Source of the DNA: Albifimbria verrucaria
Taxonomy: Eukaryota > Ascomycota > Sordariomycetes > Hypocreales > Stachybotryaceae
Assembly (NCBI GenBank): GCA_020081605.1
Contig: JAHREC010000049.1
Span: 3,782,001-3,846,000, forward strand
Reading direction: 5' to 3'
DNA: 64,000 nucleotides
Shown here: one piece after another, positions 33,625 through 43,718 of the stretch
How positions within the stretch are numbered: the first letter of the stretch is position 1
Layout: the number at the start of each line of letters is the position of its first letter
Notes under the pieces: model-generated
Seen by the model: the letters and a program-made list of their open reading frames with translations, nothing else
What the model was told of the DNA's origin: nothing
The model's database searches: none
Made by a program: the position numbers and the translations under genes

Positions 33625-34403
33625 TGTCAGTCTTGGCTTAACCAGAGCGGATCAGACGAGAACGCACCATCTTGAATCACAATTCCAGCCGTCGTTCAGC
33701 CCGTGAGAAAAGCAATTGCCTCCTCCAACCCTCCACGCAAGGGCCCTCGTCTCTTATAACCACCTCACCCACGTGGGCAGACCGTCTCCCTTCCCCTCCC
33801 TCCTCCCATGACGGGCACAAAAACCCAGTTGCATCGATCAATACCACTGTGGGGAAATCTTGAAGGCCAGAAACCAAAAAATCCTGGGCTCACCCTCCGT
33901 TCACCATCACCAATCCCCAAATCCTGGCGACACACGTGCGCGGAAGCGTACCTGGCGCTAGCGGGGAGAACCACCAGACGGGCCATGTTCAACGATTCTT
34001 GGGAACAGAACCCACCCGGGGCCAAGGTTATCGTGGGCGCAAAAACATCCATTGACCAGTCAGGTCGTGCTCGACCTGCCGATTCGGGGGCGGGAGGGCA
34101 GACCCTGGGCGGATGGCTGGGGTTGCATTGCGATAGGCTTCAACCGAGCCGGCATTGTCCCTTCTGTGGTGACCCTGGCTGTTCCACTTGTTGGCCCAAT
34201 GAGTTGACTGTGTCGCTGCATGCAGCTGCATACTTCACCGATGGATGTTGGCCGTTGTCGTTGAGCATCGTACCGAAAGCTCCGAGGGACCCGGCCTGTG
34301 AACAGAACGCTTACACGAACGCATTAGTTTGTGAAATTGCAAATATGTAATGTGATTACTCTGCCGTTGAAATGGCAAAGGTTGCGCTTATACGATTCTA
34401 CAA
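33625..34403. other. Intergenic, promoter of the PLC-like gene and 3' end of set9
   Basis: A long plus-strand frame at 33808-34350 shows no family features and lacks splice structure; it is treated as chance in GC-rich sequence. Nothing else is seen. Confidence 0.4.
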
Positions 34404-36612
34404 CTATATCTTGTCCTCAAAGCTCCTATACTCCGTCTCTGCAGACACCAAATGCACTACGCCATCATACATATACTGCACGTGTTGATACGCGCATCCC
34501 TTCGTTGCCATCAGTCGTCGGCAAGCCTGCTGCTTACCCGCCTCATCCTGCCGCTCCTCCGCAGTCCGTTTGAGTCGTCCTCTGCCTTTATCTGGGCTTG
34601 CTTGTTCGTCCTGTCGCCGGCGGATGCCTCTGCAGGGATCTGCCTCGTTGTGACTGTCCTCGCCCCTCCTCTTCTTCTGTTGTAGCCTTGGGGCGTTGAT
34701 GCTCTTTCGTCCTCGGACTCTGCGCTCGTCATCTGGGTCCAAGAAGCGGTGGATGATCCGATGATCCAAGATGCGCTGCTCCTTGTCTGACGGCCCAGCC
34801 CTGTCCGTCTTTGGCCATACATAGCCATACAGCTTCGAATGACGCTCGCACCTGGGGCACGACGATCGCGTATAGTAGGCATTCTGCTGGACAAAGTAGG
34901 TCGGGCAAACCGTGCACTGAATCCATGCCATTTCTGGCTCAGACAACAGCAATGGCGTGAGCAGGTAATCGCCAGGTGTGCGTAAGCGTGCCGGAGGGTA
35001 GTCTGCTTAATAAAAACCCTGCGCTGATACTTTCTTCGCTTTGGCGTCTCGTCCGTCGTCGCAGCCATCGCATCGGCGTCTTCCACCGTCTCGATGCTGA
35101 TGGCTATTGGCGCCACCTCTTGTTGAGGCTCTTCCTTTAGTGGCGAGTTGAGTATGGAATTAATCGACATGGCTGACAGGTTCACCATCTTCGATCCAGT
35201 GTCTTTGGTTGCCACTGCGAGAGACTGTTTCTGAGGACTGCCGCCATCCAAGCTCTGCGGTGACACAGGCATCAGAGTAGGATGCAGGCCAAAGTCTTGA
35301 CTGCCCGAGTTTCGTGCTAAAGCCTGCGACGTAAATTTCTCAGGCGTCTGCAATACGGGTTCTGGGCTTTTCTCTGGGGAGGTTGCGTCCGTCTCGGCAA
35401 CGTCGCCATTGCTGGACGAGATGCTCCCGCTAACCGAGCTTCCTCTAGAAACCGCCAGCTCGATGGGAGGTTGATCGATTTGGTACTTGGCCTTCTTTGC
35501 GGGCGTAATAGGTGGACTGGCAATGGCGTCGCTGGAACGTTTCGTGCCTCGTGGTTGACCATCTGGGGCGGGTGAATCAACAGCTGAAGAGTCTCGACCC
35601 AAACCGAGCCGCGAACTCTTTGCTCGTGCCCTGAAATCCTCGGCCGCATGTCGGGCGTAACCGACGCCGCCCTGGAGGATGCTCCACCGATGCTCTCGTC
35701 CCTACGTCGTCGCCGCAGCGAATAGCTGTCGGGCTTGTCTTCTTCTATGCTGGTCTTGACAGCAACGGTGCCATCCTCAGGCGCCCAGCCGTTTCTCAGC
35801 TCTTCCTCGCAGGTCTTGCACAAACATTCGCAGTTATCCTCCCCAAAGTAACTGTCGCCGTAGGTGACCGTAATCTCCTCTCCCACCTCGATCGGCCTCG
35901 TCGCAATAATTTCGATGCCGGCATTGCTGGTGGTCATGAGCTTCGCATTGGCATTGCAATCGTGATTGGCGAAGCGTGCGGGGCCCATGAAAAGGCTGGT
36001 GCATTTGCTGCGGGAGCTGACGACGAGGCTAAAATCCTTCTTGCGCACAGCAATCTCCTTTTCCTCCTCCGGGGTGATGCTGACTTGGATACCGGCGAGA
36101 TACTTGACCGACTCGTTGCGCTTAATGTAGCGCCTAGCGGTGACGGAAGCTTCGTGGGTAACGATGGTGTAGCGGTTGGTGGTGTTCACCTCCCAAGGAC
36201 AGTCGGGCAGGTAAATTCGCATGTAACGTCGCAGGTGCCGTCGGAAATCTTCCTTTTCCCGGTCTGTTTTCAGAGACCCAGCAAATCGCTTCAGGCCGTC
36301 CGTCGCCAGGAGCTTCTTCTCAGCTGCATCTAGGTCCTTGTTGACGACAACCTCCTGCTGCAGGATCTGAGTGATATCCGCCTCCCGAATGCCACGGGAG
36401 GGTGGTATGACGATTTGTTCTTGGGTATTGTGGTCCAGTAGAAGGCCTGAAGAGTTAAGGGTTAGTCTAGCTGCTTAGGTTCACAGCCTCTGCGAACGGA
36501 ATATCCCACTAACATGATCGACGAGGGCATCTGTCAGGATGTCGTCGTACGCCGACAGCTGCGCAAGTGTCAGCCGCTGCCGCTTGGCAGGGGCGGGCTT
36601 CTGAGGAGGCAT
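34404..36612 (-). CDS. set9: Histone H4-K20 methyltransferase SET9 (Suv4-20 type), three frame breaks
   Basis: Exons 36612-36514 and 36446-34404 (intron 67 nt) give 714 residues after one base is added at 36400-36402, 35634-35636 and 34993-34994. The N-terminal domain of the family is followed by FRRHLRRYMRIYLPDCPWEV. The SET core has GPARFANHDCNANAKL (cofactor and catalytic block) and GEEITVTYGDSYFGEDNCECLC with the post-SET-like cysteines. The long C-terminus is disordered, then ends with a conserved zinc-finger-like block (CTVCPTYFVQQ, SSCPRCERHSKLYGYVWPKTD). It mono- to trimethylates H4K20 on chromatin, linked to checkpoint control. It shares a promoter region with mitochondrial uL14. The three repaired sites all fall in the conserved family sequence, so the gene is surely functional. 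Confidence 0.93.
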
Positions 36613-37441
36613 TTTCGAGCCGGTGTGGTGAGAAAGGAGGGTTTATTGAGCTCGGTGGTGCCGGGGCAAGCTTAGGCCAAGGTGACCTTTAGCGAACAAG
36701 CGTCGATGCAATGAATGAACGGAAACAACAAGTTCCTCAATCCTTAGCAAAGGGAAGGCAAGGCCCAAGACGACCAGTGGTGAAAGCGCAATCCCTCGTC
36801 TCGCAGTGGACGTCCTCAGGTCTGCGCAAGCTCAGCCTCTGCTCAACGTCATGCCACAGCAGGTAATGCGCCGGGCCACTGGTGCTCCGCTGAAAGGCAG
36901 GGTACTGCGAGTAAGAAAACAACAAACAAGAAAAGTGACGGGCAGACAAGTGCGGTGGGTTCCGAAGCTCCTCCTCCCTAGGAAATAAAAGGCGAGGTGA
37001 GGAGCATCTGGGGAGCATCCAAGGAGCGATGCGTAGCGATGGAGAAGGAGAAGGGGAGAGGATGAGGATGAGAATGATGTGAGACAAGGTAAAGGTACTT
37101 GGTGTACAACAGGATTTGGGTCTCAGTGGCCAGCGACCACTTACAGGGCCTGATTTCATTCCAACCCCGCGAAAATGGCTGGCCAGGCGACCGGAACCTT
37201 GGCACCACACCAAAAGCCTCAATCCAGCAACTGAACGCTGCCCTGCCCGTTTTGGCTAGCCCGCCTGTGGCTTTATCGATTGGCCAGCTTTCCGAATAGG
37301 GGATGGGCCATTTGCTCCAGCTCCTGCGACACGTGACCTTGAAACCTCGAAAAGTTCCCTCACGATAGCCAGACAGGCGTGAGCCTACGACACGGGACAG
37401 CAGCACATTCACAGCCAAGCTCCGTCGCGAGGCCTTTCAAA
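36613..37441. promoter_or_regulatory. Divergent promoter region, set9 / mitochondrial uL14
   Basis: A 830-base spacer between two divergently transcribed housekeeping genes. The minus-strand frames at 36737-37418 have no family features. GA-rich tracts lie near 36970-37090. Confidence 0.45.
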
Positions 37442-37968
37442 ATGATTCAATTAAAGGTGCGCCGCCGACCGAGTCAAGAACCGACACGTCGTAGTCGTTG
37501 CTGACCGCCTTTTAGACCATCCTGAACTGCATCGACAACTCTGGCGCTGCTCTCGTCGAGTGCGCCTTGGTCATCGGCCAGAAGCGAGCCGCCCGCATCG
37601 GTACGACGTTCTCGATTTCTACTCCTGCCGAGCCCTCTACGAAACGAAATCTCTGAATGCTAACTTCTCTAGGCGACCGCATTGTCGTCGTCGTTCAGGA
37701 GCAGCGTGGTTCCGCCTCTGGTGGCATGACTGGCATCTCCTCGGCCAACAAGGTCAAGCGCGGTGACATCCGCCACGCCGTCGTCGTCCGCACCAAGTAC
37801 CCTTCGCAGCGTCGTGACGGCTCTGTCGTGCGATTCGACGACAACGCCTGCGTCCTCCTCAACAAGGCTGGCGACCCCGTCGGCTCCCGCATCAACGGCG
37901 TTGTCGGTGCTGAGCTCAAGCGCAGAAAGTGGAGCAAGATCCTGTCCATGGCTCCTATGCAGGCATAA
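37442..37968 (+). CDS. mrpl38: Mitochondrial large-subunit ribosomal protein uL14m
   Basis: Exons 37442-37456, 37516-37600 and 37673-37968 (introns 59 and 72 nt) give 131 residues with no frame break. The sequence is bacterial-type L14 rather than cytosolic uL14: [16 protein letters not shown], then [10 protein letters not shown], an extra [16 protein letters not shown] loop, [22 protein letters not shown] and a basic end. It is the mitoribosomal protein that contacts the 23S-like rRNA near the subunit bridge; the fungal name is L38. The first exon codes only five residues, a common arrangement in this gene. Confidence 0.93.
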
Positions 37969-38414
37969 GCAATACCCAGGAGAATAGCAGGAGGTGTACG
38001 AGGAGTGAACAGTGTTGACTTGGCTCGACTGGACAGCTTGGAGCAGCGGAGACTATGTACGACTACGGAGTTTATGTACATTTACGAATACTACAACGGC
38101 ACATTGCCTGGCGTTCAGATCGAATATAGACTCTTCTCTGGGTTGGCCGATTACAAAAAAATCACAAAATGATAAGCGAGCTTCACTATTAAATAAAAAT
38201 TTGTTGATGTAACCAAAGTTGCGGGTAGCCAATGTTGCTCCCTAAGATAATAAGCTACAAGCACACCTGGCTATGGGCGAGCTCAGAAATACCGTACGCC
38301 AAAAACCAAAACGCGTCGCCCAAACTCCGTGCAATGCCATGCCGCACCAGTTTTCTCCTCTCCCATTCTAGTTGCGTCGCTACCCGGACGTATAGGGCCC
38401 GTAGTGTTAGGCGC
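37969..38414. other. Intergenic between converging genes
   Basis: 3' flanks of mrpl38 and rpb9. No gene is seen. Confidence 0.45.
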
Positions 38415-39431
38415 TCAGTTGAAAATATGACCGCACTCGCAACAAACGTAAAACAATTTCTGTGATGTTGCCGTTAGTAAACATGTAGGATAGACAGGCG
38501 TGCCAGTAGCCTCACCATGCCGGTTTCAGCGCTACGCTGCTGAGATTGGAAGAAGACAGCCTCGTCGTGGTTGCACTTGGGGCATGTCTTGTTGGATCGT
38601 GGAAGCTATAGCCCGGGTAACAAGATGACAATGTCAGCCAGATGTTTCATTAAGAACATGATAGCGAAGAAAGTCTCAGGAAAAGCGCGCAGCTATTCAG
38701 CCCAGGGATTGCTTTGTGAATGATGGCTCTGCCAGAGTCGATAAACGTGGAACGCTCGAAAAGTCGTAAAATAAAGTCGTAACATGATATCGTGATGGTG
38801 ATGGATCGTAACAAGCGCGTGTTGAATTACAAGCTGACGTCGGCGGCGGGTCGTTTGCTGAAGTCTGTGGTGGACCCGGCATCGCTAAAGGCGTGGTCGC
38901 TCATGTTCGTGTAGGAATCGACGTCGCTAACGTAGCTCTGGTCTGCACTCTCGGCAAAGGTGTCCTCCATGCTTTCTTCGTCGTACTCGGTATACGGGTC
39001 GTACTCGTCGTCCCAGGGCGCAAACTCGAAAACGTGGCCCTCGTGACCGGGCTCGGCAGTCTTCGCAACCACGGCTTCACAAGCAACTTCGGGATGCGCA
39101 ACTCCACAGAGGGTGCAGGTGATGCAGGTGCCGCAGTAAAGGCAAAGAACAGCGGGAGCTTCACTAACCGTTGGGTCGGAACCAACGTCCTGGGTGACAC
39201 CGGCGGTCTCACCGGACGAGGAGTTGAGGATGTTGCGGAAGACGCAGGACTGGTCGGCCTCGACCTGGTACTGGCATGTGCGGCACAGGTAGGTGAGCTT
39301 GGCGGCCTTGTCGTGCTCCTTGGGGTAGAGCAGGTTGGAGCATTCGGGGCAGAAGGTGAACTTGATTTCCTCGTACTTCTTGGGGCCGGAGGAGGCGCCG
39401 TCGTAGGAAGTGGTCGATCTGGGGTCGACAT
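38415..39431 (-). CDS. rpb9: RNA polymerase II subunit Rpb9, one frame break, unusually long intron
   Basis: Exons 39431-39169, 38605-38516 and 38459-38415 code about 132 residues after one base is added in the G run at 39421-39424. Exon 1 gives the first zinc ribbon: [15 protein letters not shown] and YLCRTCQYQ, then the diagnostic [15 protein letters not shown]. Exon 2 gives [11 protein letters not shown] and [16 protein letters not shown]; exon 3 gives [13 protein letters not shown], the second ribbon. Rpb9 sets fidelity and start-site choice of polymerase II. Intron 1 is 563 nt (39168-38606), ten times the local norm, and its first 342 bases stay open in the rpb9 frame (separate entry). 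Intron 2 is 56 nt. Confidence 0.93.
38827..39168 (-). other. Coding-quality reading frame inside rpb9 intron 1 (possible alternative Rpb9 C-terminus)
   Basis: From the intron 1 donor (GTTAGT) the rpb9 frame runs on without a stop for 113 codons to TAA at 38829-38827. It starts [21 protein letters not shown], a row of five C-x2-C-spaced cysteines plus one more, and continues into a very acidic tail ([30 protein letters not shown]). Third codon positions are heavily C/G as in neighbouring genes, so it looks like selected coding sequence. Either intron retention gives an Rpb9 first ribbon fused to a new Cys-rich/acidic domain, or a separate small gene overlaps the intron. No homologue is recognised. 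Confidence 0.55.
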
Positions 39432-40492
39432 GTCTGTGGAAATGCGATGAGCGTGTGTGGTGTTTGTTTTACGGTCAGCGTCGAGAGGGTGTGAGATTTC
39501 TTTGACGTGGTTTGAGTTAAATGGTGAAGAAACGCGAAGGGACGTGGCTGGGAGGCTGTTGGTTAATGAAGTGCTTGTATGGTCCGAGCGTCGCGGCTCT
39601 TGGTTCTGTGGTTAGAGTCGTGAAGTGAATGCAGGCGACAGGTGGAGGAAAGGCGAGATGTGCCGTTGCAGGATGATCAAGCTTGGTGGGGACTTGAGAT
39701 GGTTAGTCAGTCAACCTGGTCGATTTTTAGGTGGCAGGCAGAAGGACAAGCAAGAAAGAGAGGTGAGAGTGGGCCTGGCAGCTGAGCATGTGAGTCACAG
39801 TTTGCCACACTGTATGCTTTGCTTGATGACTGGGTCGTCACCGGACGTGGGGATGATGGAGCCCTGAAGGAAGGGGGAGAGGGAGAGGGAGAGGGGAAAG
39901 ACGGCAGAGCTGCAGCCAAGCAGAATCACCATGCAAGGAATAGAAGAAGAAAACACACAAACAAAAAAACAAAAAAAAAAACATAAAAAATAACAAAGGC
40001 CTAAATCGTGTTGGCTGCGAGTCACAGTATTTTTCCTTGGGTTTTCTCCGAGTCCTACAGGGCATTTCTTCCCGGAGCAAATGTTGGTTGGGGTCGGCGT
40101 GGTTGGCTGAGGTCAGGTAGTTTAGTGGAAGGATTCTGGAGATAAGCACCCTGTATGGGTTAGCCTAGCGACTCTGCCCCTAACGGCGTACAGTGCACGA
40201 TGGAATACGCGCTCCCACCCCCTCCATCTGGGTCTTCACCACGTTTGCTCTATTAATACTTCGCGCCTCCGCCTTGCATCGTTGGCGCTGGTGCAGCCGA
40301 TTGGGGAAGCTTGGCCTGTGTAACGGCCATGTGCCCTCACGCACATGAGCTGACTGTGTTTGTTCCTTTGGTCAACCTCTACTCCTGAATCCCTTCATCC
40401 CTTCATCCCTCCAACCTTCCAACGATTCTGGCGATGCGCAGTAAATATGCTGCTTGAGACGCCCCGAGTCCACGCTCAATGACTTGCCAAAC
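39432..40492. other. Divergent promoter region, rpb9 / kinase, with low-complexity tracts
   Basis: No gene is accepted. An ACAG just before the rpb9 ATG could be the acceptor of a 5' leader intron. GGGAGA repeats lie at 39873-39899 and an A-rich tract (AAACAAAAAAAA-like) at 39950-39992. Confidence 0.4.
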
Positions 40493-43488
40493 ATGCCCGC
40501 CATTCTCAGCACCAAGGACAAGGCCGTTGAGGATGCCAGGAAGACCCAGGCCGCCATTCTAGACGAATGCTCCGCCACCGGGAATGTCCCCCGCCATACA
40601 CCTTGACCGAGCTCATCGGCAAGGGCAGCTTTGGGCGCGTCTACAAGGCCGCCGCCACCGATCGCGACAAGATTGTCGCCGTCAAGATCATCAGCATCGA
40701 GGAGGGCGACAGCCAGGCCCCAGGCCAGGCCGATGTCTTCAATGACATCCTCAAAGAGGTCAACACCCTCAAGCTCCTCAATGACAGCGGCGCCAAGAAC
40801 ATCAACGCCGTCGTCGACACCCTCCTCATCGGCCAGTCGGTATGGATGGTCACCGAATACTGCGCCGGCGGCAGCGTCGCCACCCTCATGAGGCCCACCA
40901 AGGGATTGCCCGAGGCGTGCATCATTCCCATTCTGCGCGAGGTGGCCGAGGCCATCCGCTGGGTCCACGGCCAGTCCATCATTCACCGCGACCTCAAGTG
41001 TGCCAATGTGCTTGTCCACGAGGACGGTCAGGTTCAGCTCATCGACTTTGGCGTTGCTGGTGTCATCGAGTCCAAGGTCGACAAGAGAACCACCGTCACC
41101 GGCACCCTGCAATGGATGGCCCCGAGCTGTTCGACTCGTCGGTCGCCTACGGCACAGAGGTCGACATCTGGGCCTACGGCTCCATGGCCTACGAGATGGC
41201 CACCGGCCTTCCGCCAAACGCAACTACCTTGATTGACATTGCTAATTTCGGATCTTACCTAAAGCGCAATTCCCTCGTCTGCAAGGCGACCATTTCTCAG
41301 CAAACCTCAAAAGATTGTCAGCTTCTGCATGGTCCCGGATCCTGCGAAGCGTCCGCCCATCGAGGCCGTCCAAAAGCACGCCTACATCGCCAACACGGAA
41401 GAAGAGTACCCACAGAGTCTCTCGCCAAGCTGGTGCATGCGTACAAGCTTTGGGAGAGGCAGGGAGGAAATCGGCAGTCGTTGTTCTCCGCAGGCGGCGC
41501 GCAAGGCGTGGCCGACGAAGATGCGTCGGACAACATCGAGTGGGACTTTGGGGATGGAGACGACAACACCCTTGGGCTCGACGAAACTGACTTCCAAGTC
41601 GTATACTCGGTGTACGGCCCTCGCATCAGCATGCAGGCAAAGCCACCCAAAGGTCGCCGCCGGCAACCTCCACAAATGAAGCGACTGCAAGTGCCTCTCG
41701 AGAAGGTATTTGATCCCAAGACACCTACAACCTACGAGGACCACGCCCGAGTCTTCTACGGCAGAGACCTCCCACCACCTCCTCCCCTCTACCTCCCTTA
41801 CCACCACTACCACCTGCATCCAAGTTTCCCCAACGAAGCGACTCGTTACGATCGACAGCGCGGCATTCGTTGATTGATCTTGGCGTTGCAAACCGCTCGG
41901 CGGCGCGCAAGTCGCTGCTCAACCCCAAGAACCCTGCAACTTCTGCGGGGCGAGAGTCGCTTATCGACCTTGACGAATCTATACCCTCGACCTCGACATC
42001 CCGGTACTCGCTAACCAGCTTTGGTCCCTCCATACCTTCGGCGGGCCGGAATCGCTTATTGACCTTGATGAATCTATGCCCTCAACTACACGCCATTCTA
42101 TGATTAATTTTGATGACTCTTTCTCTGCGGTGGCCCGGGACTCGCTGATTGACCTTGACGCTTCCACTCACGGCATCAAATTGTCGAAAGACTTTGACAC
42201 AATCCGTGGAGCCCCAAGATTCGTTCCAGAGCAACCCCTGGAATCAAAGGCACGTCGCACCCAGGATTGGACTTTTGCACAGGAAGCAAAGGCGCGCCGC
42301 ACTCAGGATTGGACCTTTGCACAGGAAGCAAAGGCACGTCGCACTCAGGATTGGACTTTTGCACAGGAAGCAAAGGCACGCCGTACCCAGGATTGGACCT
42401 TTGCATTTGCAAAGTCAACATCTGCCGACACAGACACTTCAGACTTGGCAAGCTCCGCGTCAGATTCGTCGAACCAAGGAGTTTATATTGGAAACCAGAC
42501 TGCTAAGAAGGAGGTGGACCGCGCGTCTGCGCTGAGCATGATTGACCTCGATGAAAGCATTGTAGAAAGTGGACCGGTCAGAAACAGGGAGATGGACCGC
42601 GGGTCAGCCTTGAGTATGATTGACCTCGACGAAAGCATCGTGGAAAGTGGGCCGGTGAGGAATAGAGACATGGACCGAGCATCGGCCTTGAGCATGATAG
42701 ACCTTGACGACTGCTTTGTCAATACCGAAACTATAAGGAAAGGAGAGGTGGATCGGATGTCTGCTTTGAGCATGATTGACCTTGACGAAAGCATTGTAGA
42801 AAGCGGACCGGTCAGAAACAGGGAGATGGACCGCGGGTCAGCCTTGAGCATGATTGACCTCGATGATAGCATCGTCGACAGCGACGCCGCGGGGAGGAGA
42901 GAGGCGGACCGAACATCCGCTCTAAGCATGATTGATTTGGACGACAGCGTTGTCGATGTTACAGACAACGTCTTGCCTTTCACGACAGGATTCGATGGCT
43001 TGCCTGCTGGCTCGAATCTCTTTGACTACTCTTCAGAAGAAGAAATATCCCCACGACAACCTGGGGTTCGATTGTGGGATAGAAAACAGTCCATGTATGT
43101 GCCTGACGATATGGAGGCTTACCTGCAGTGGGCAGAGTCCAACTCCGAAGAATCGAACTCCCCAAATTCTAGTCGGGACGGCTCAAGATTTATTCACGAC
43201 GAGCGTCTACATATGGCACGGACCGACGCCATTAATAAACCATTACCATCACCCTCCGATGCCCTCAACAAGCCACTACCACCACCACCGGCACCACCTC
43301 CAGTCCCGCTCTTACCGTCGGCGAGCGTAATGACGGGTTCCGGGTCGCCGGAAGAGGTCAAGGCTGAGATGCACCGCTTAGTGTCGAGTATGCGCGAGCA
43401 GCTTCAGTTCGCCACCGACGTCTTAGGCCGGTTAGAAGTGCGGCGGGGATTTCCGCCGCCAGCTCATACAGCTATTAATATTAGATAG
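40493..43488 (+). CDS. STE20/germinal-centre-type serine/threonine kinase with long repeat-bearing tail, seven frame breaks
   Basis: An intronless gene of 1000 codons after one base is added at each of 40588-40592, 41120-41123, 41272-41274, 41309-41312, 41409-41411, 41784-41787 and 42048-42049. The kinase domain (residues 35-310) has GKGSFGRVYKA (P-loop), VAVKIIS (Lys), IIHRDLKCAN (HRD), IDFGVAG (DFG), GTLQWMAPELFD (APE) and EVDIWAYGSMAYEMATGLPP. The neighbourhood HRDLKCANVLV and YLKRNS with the VPDPAKRPPIE block fits STE20/GCK kinases (MST1/Don3-like) acting in septation or polarity. The tail is Pro-rich, then an array of SLIDLDES-like motifs and two tandem repeats (own entries), then a coiled coil (VKAEMHRLVSSMREQLQFA). 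The minus-strand frame 40372-41223 is a shadow. Confidence 0.85.
42247..42405 (+). repeat. Tandem repeat, 42-nt unit, in the kinase tail
   Basis: Four copies (the last partial) of a 14-residue unit KARRTQDWTFAQEA, in frame. Copies are nearly identical at DNA level, so expansion is recent. The unit has a basic start and an aromatic core. Confidence 0.92.
42511..42978 (+). repeat. Tandem repeat, 78-nt unit, six copies, in the kinase tail
   Basis: Six in-frame copies of a 26-residue unit centred on DRxSALSMIDLD[ED]S; copies 1, 2 and 4 also share IVESGPVRNR. Copies 2, 4 and 5 are almost identical at DNA level, which suggests unequal crossing-over or slippage. Shorter relatives of the same motif (SLIDLDES, SMINFDDS) occur upstream from about 41860. 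Confidence 0.93.
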
Positions 43489-43718
43489 TGTCTTTTCACG
43501 ATAGCGAATGCAAGTTCAATGGGCCTTTTTGGGCCATCTTTTCATTTGGTATCGCAATGATGTGCCGATCGCTGACATGGCTATGCCTGCAAGCCTGTGC
43601 ACTCTATTTCCCATCATGTCATCATCAGATTGTGACGTGCATTCGCCAAACCCTTGCTCGAATGCCGAGCCATGCATTACAAACGCCAGCCAATTTAACC
43701 ATTTATTTACATATCCTC

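Noticed and set aside
33808..34350. 180-residue plus-strand frame
   Set aside because: No domain, signal peptide or splice support; it falls in the promoter of the PLC-like gene.
36737..37418. Minus-strand frames between set9 and mrpl38
   Set aside because: They overlap in several frames, contain low-complexity GA/CT tracts and match no family.
40372..41223. 283-residue frame on the minus strand
   Set aside because: It is the antisense shadow of the kinase domain; the plus strand carries every kinase motif.
42176..42983. Repeat-like frames on the minus strand opposite the kinase tail
   Set aside because: They only mirror the tandem repeats of the plus-strand gene.
40493..43488. Programmed frameshifting as the cause of the seven kinase frame breaks
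   Set aside because: Sites share no slippery heptamer or pseudoknot, all shift the same way at short runs, and similar breaks occur in unrelated genes.
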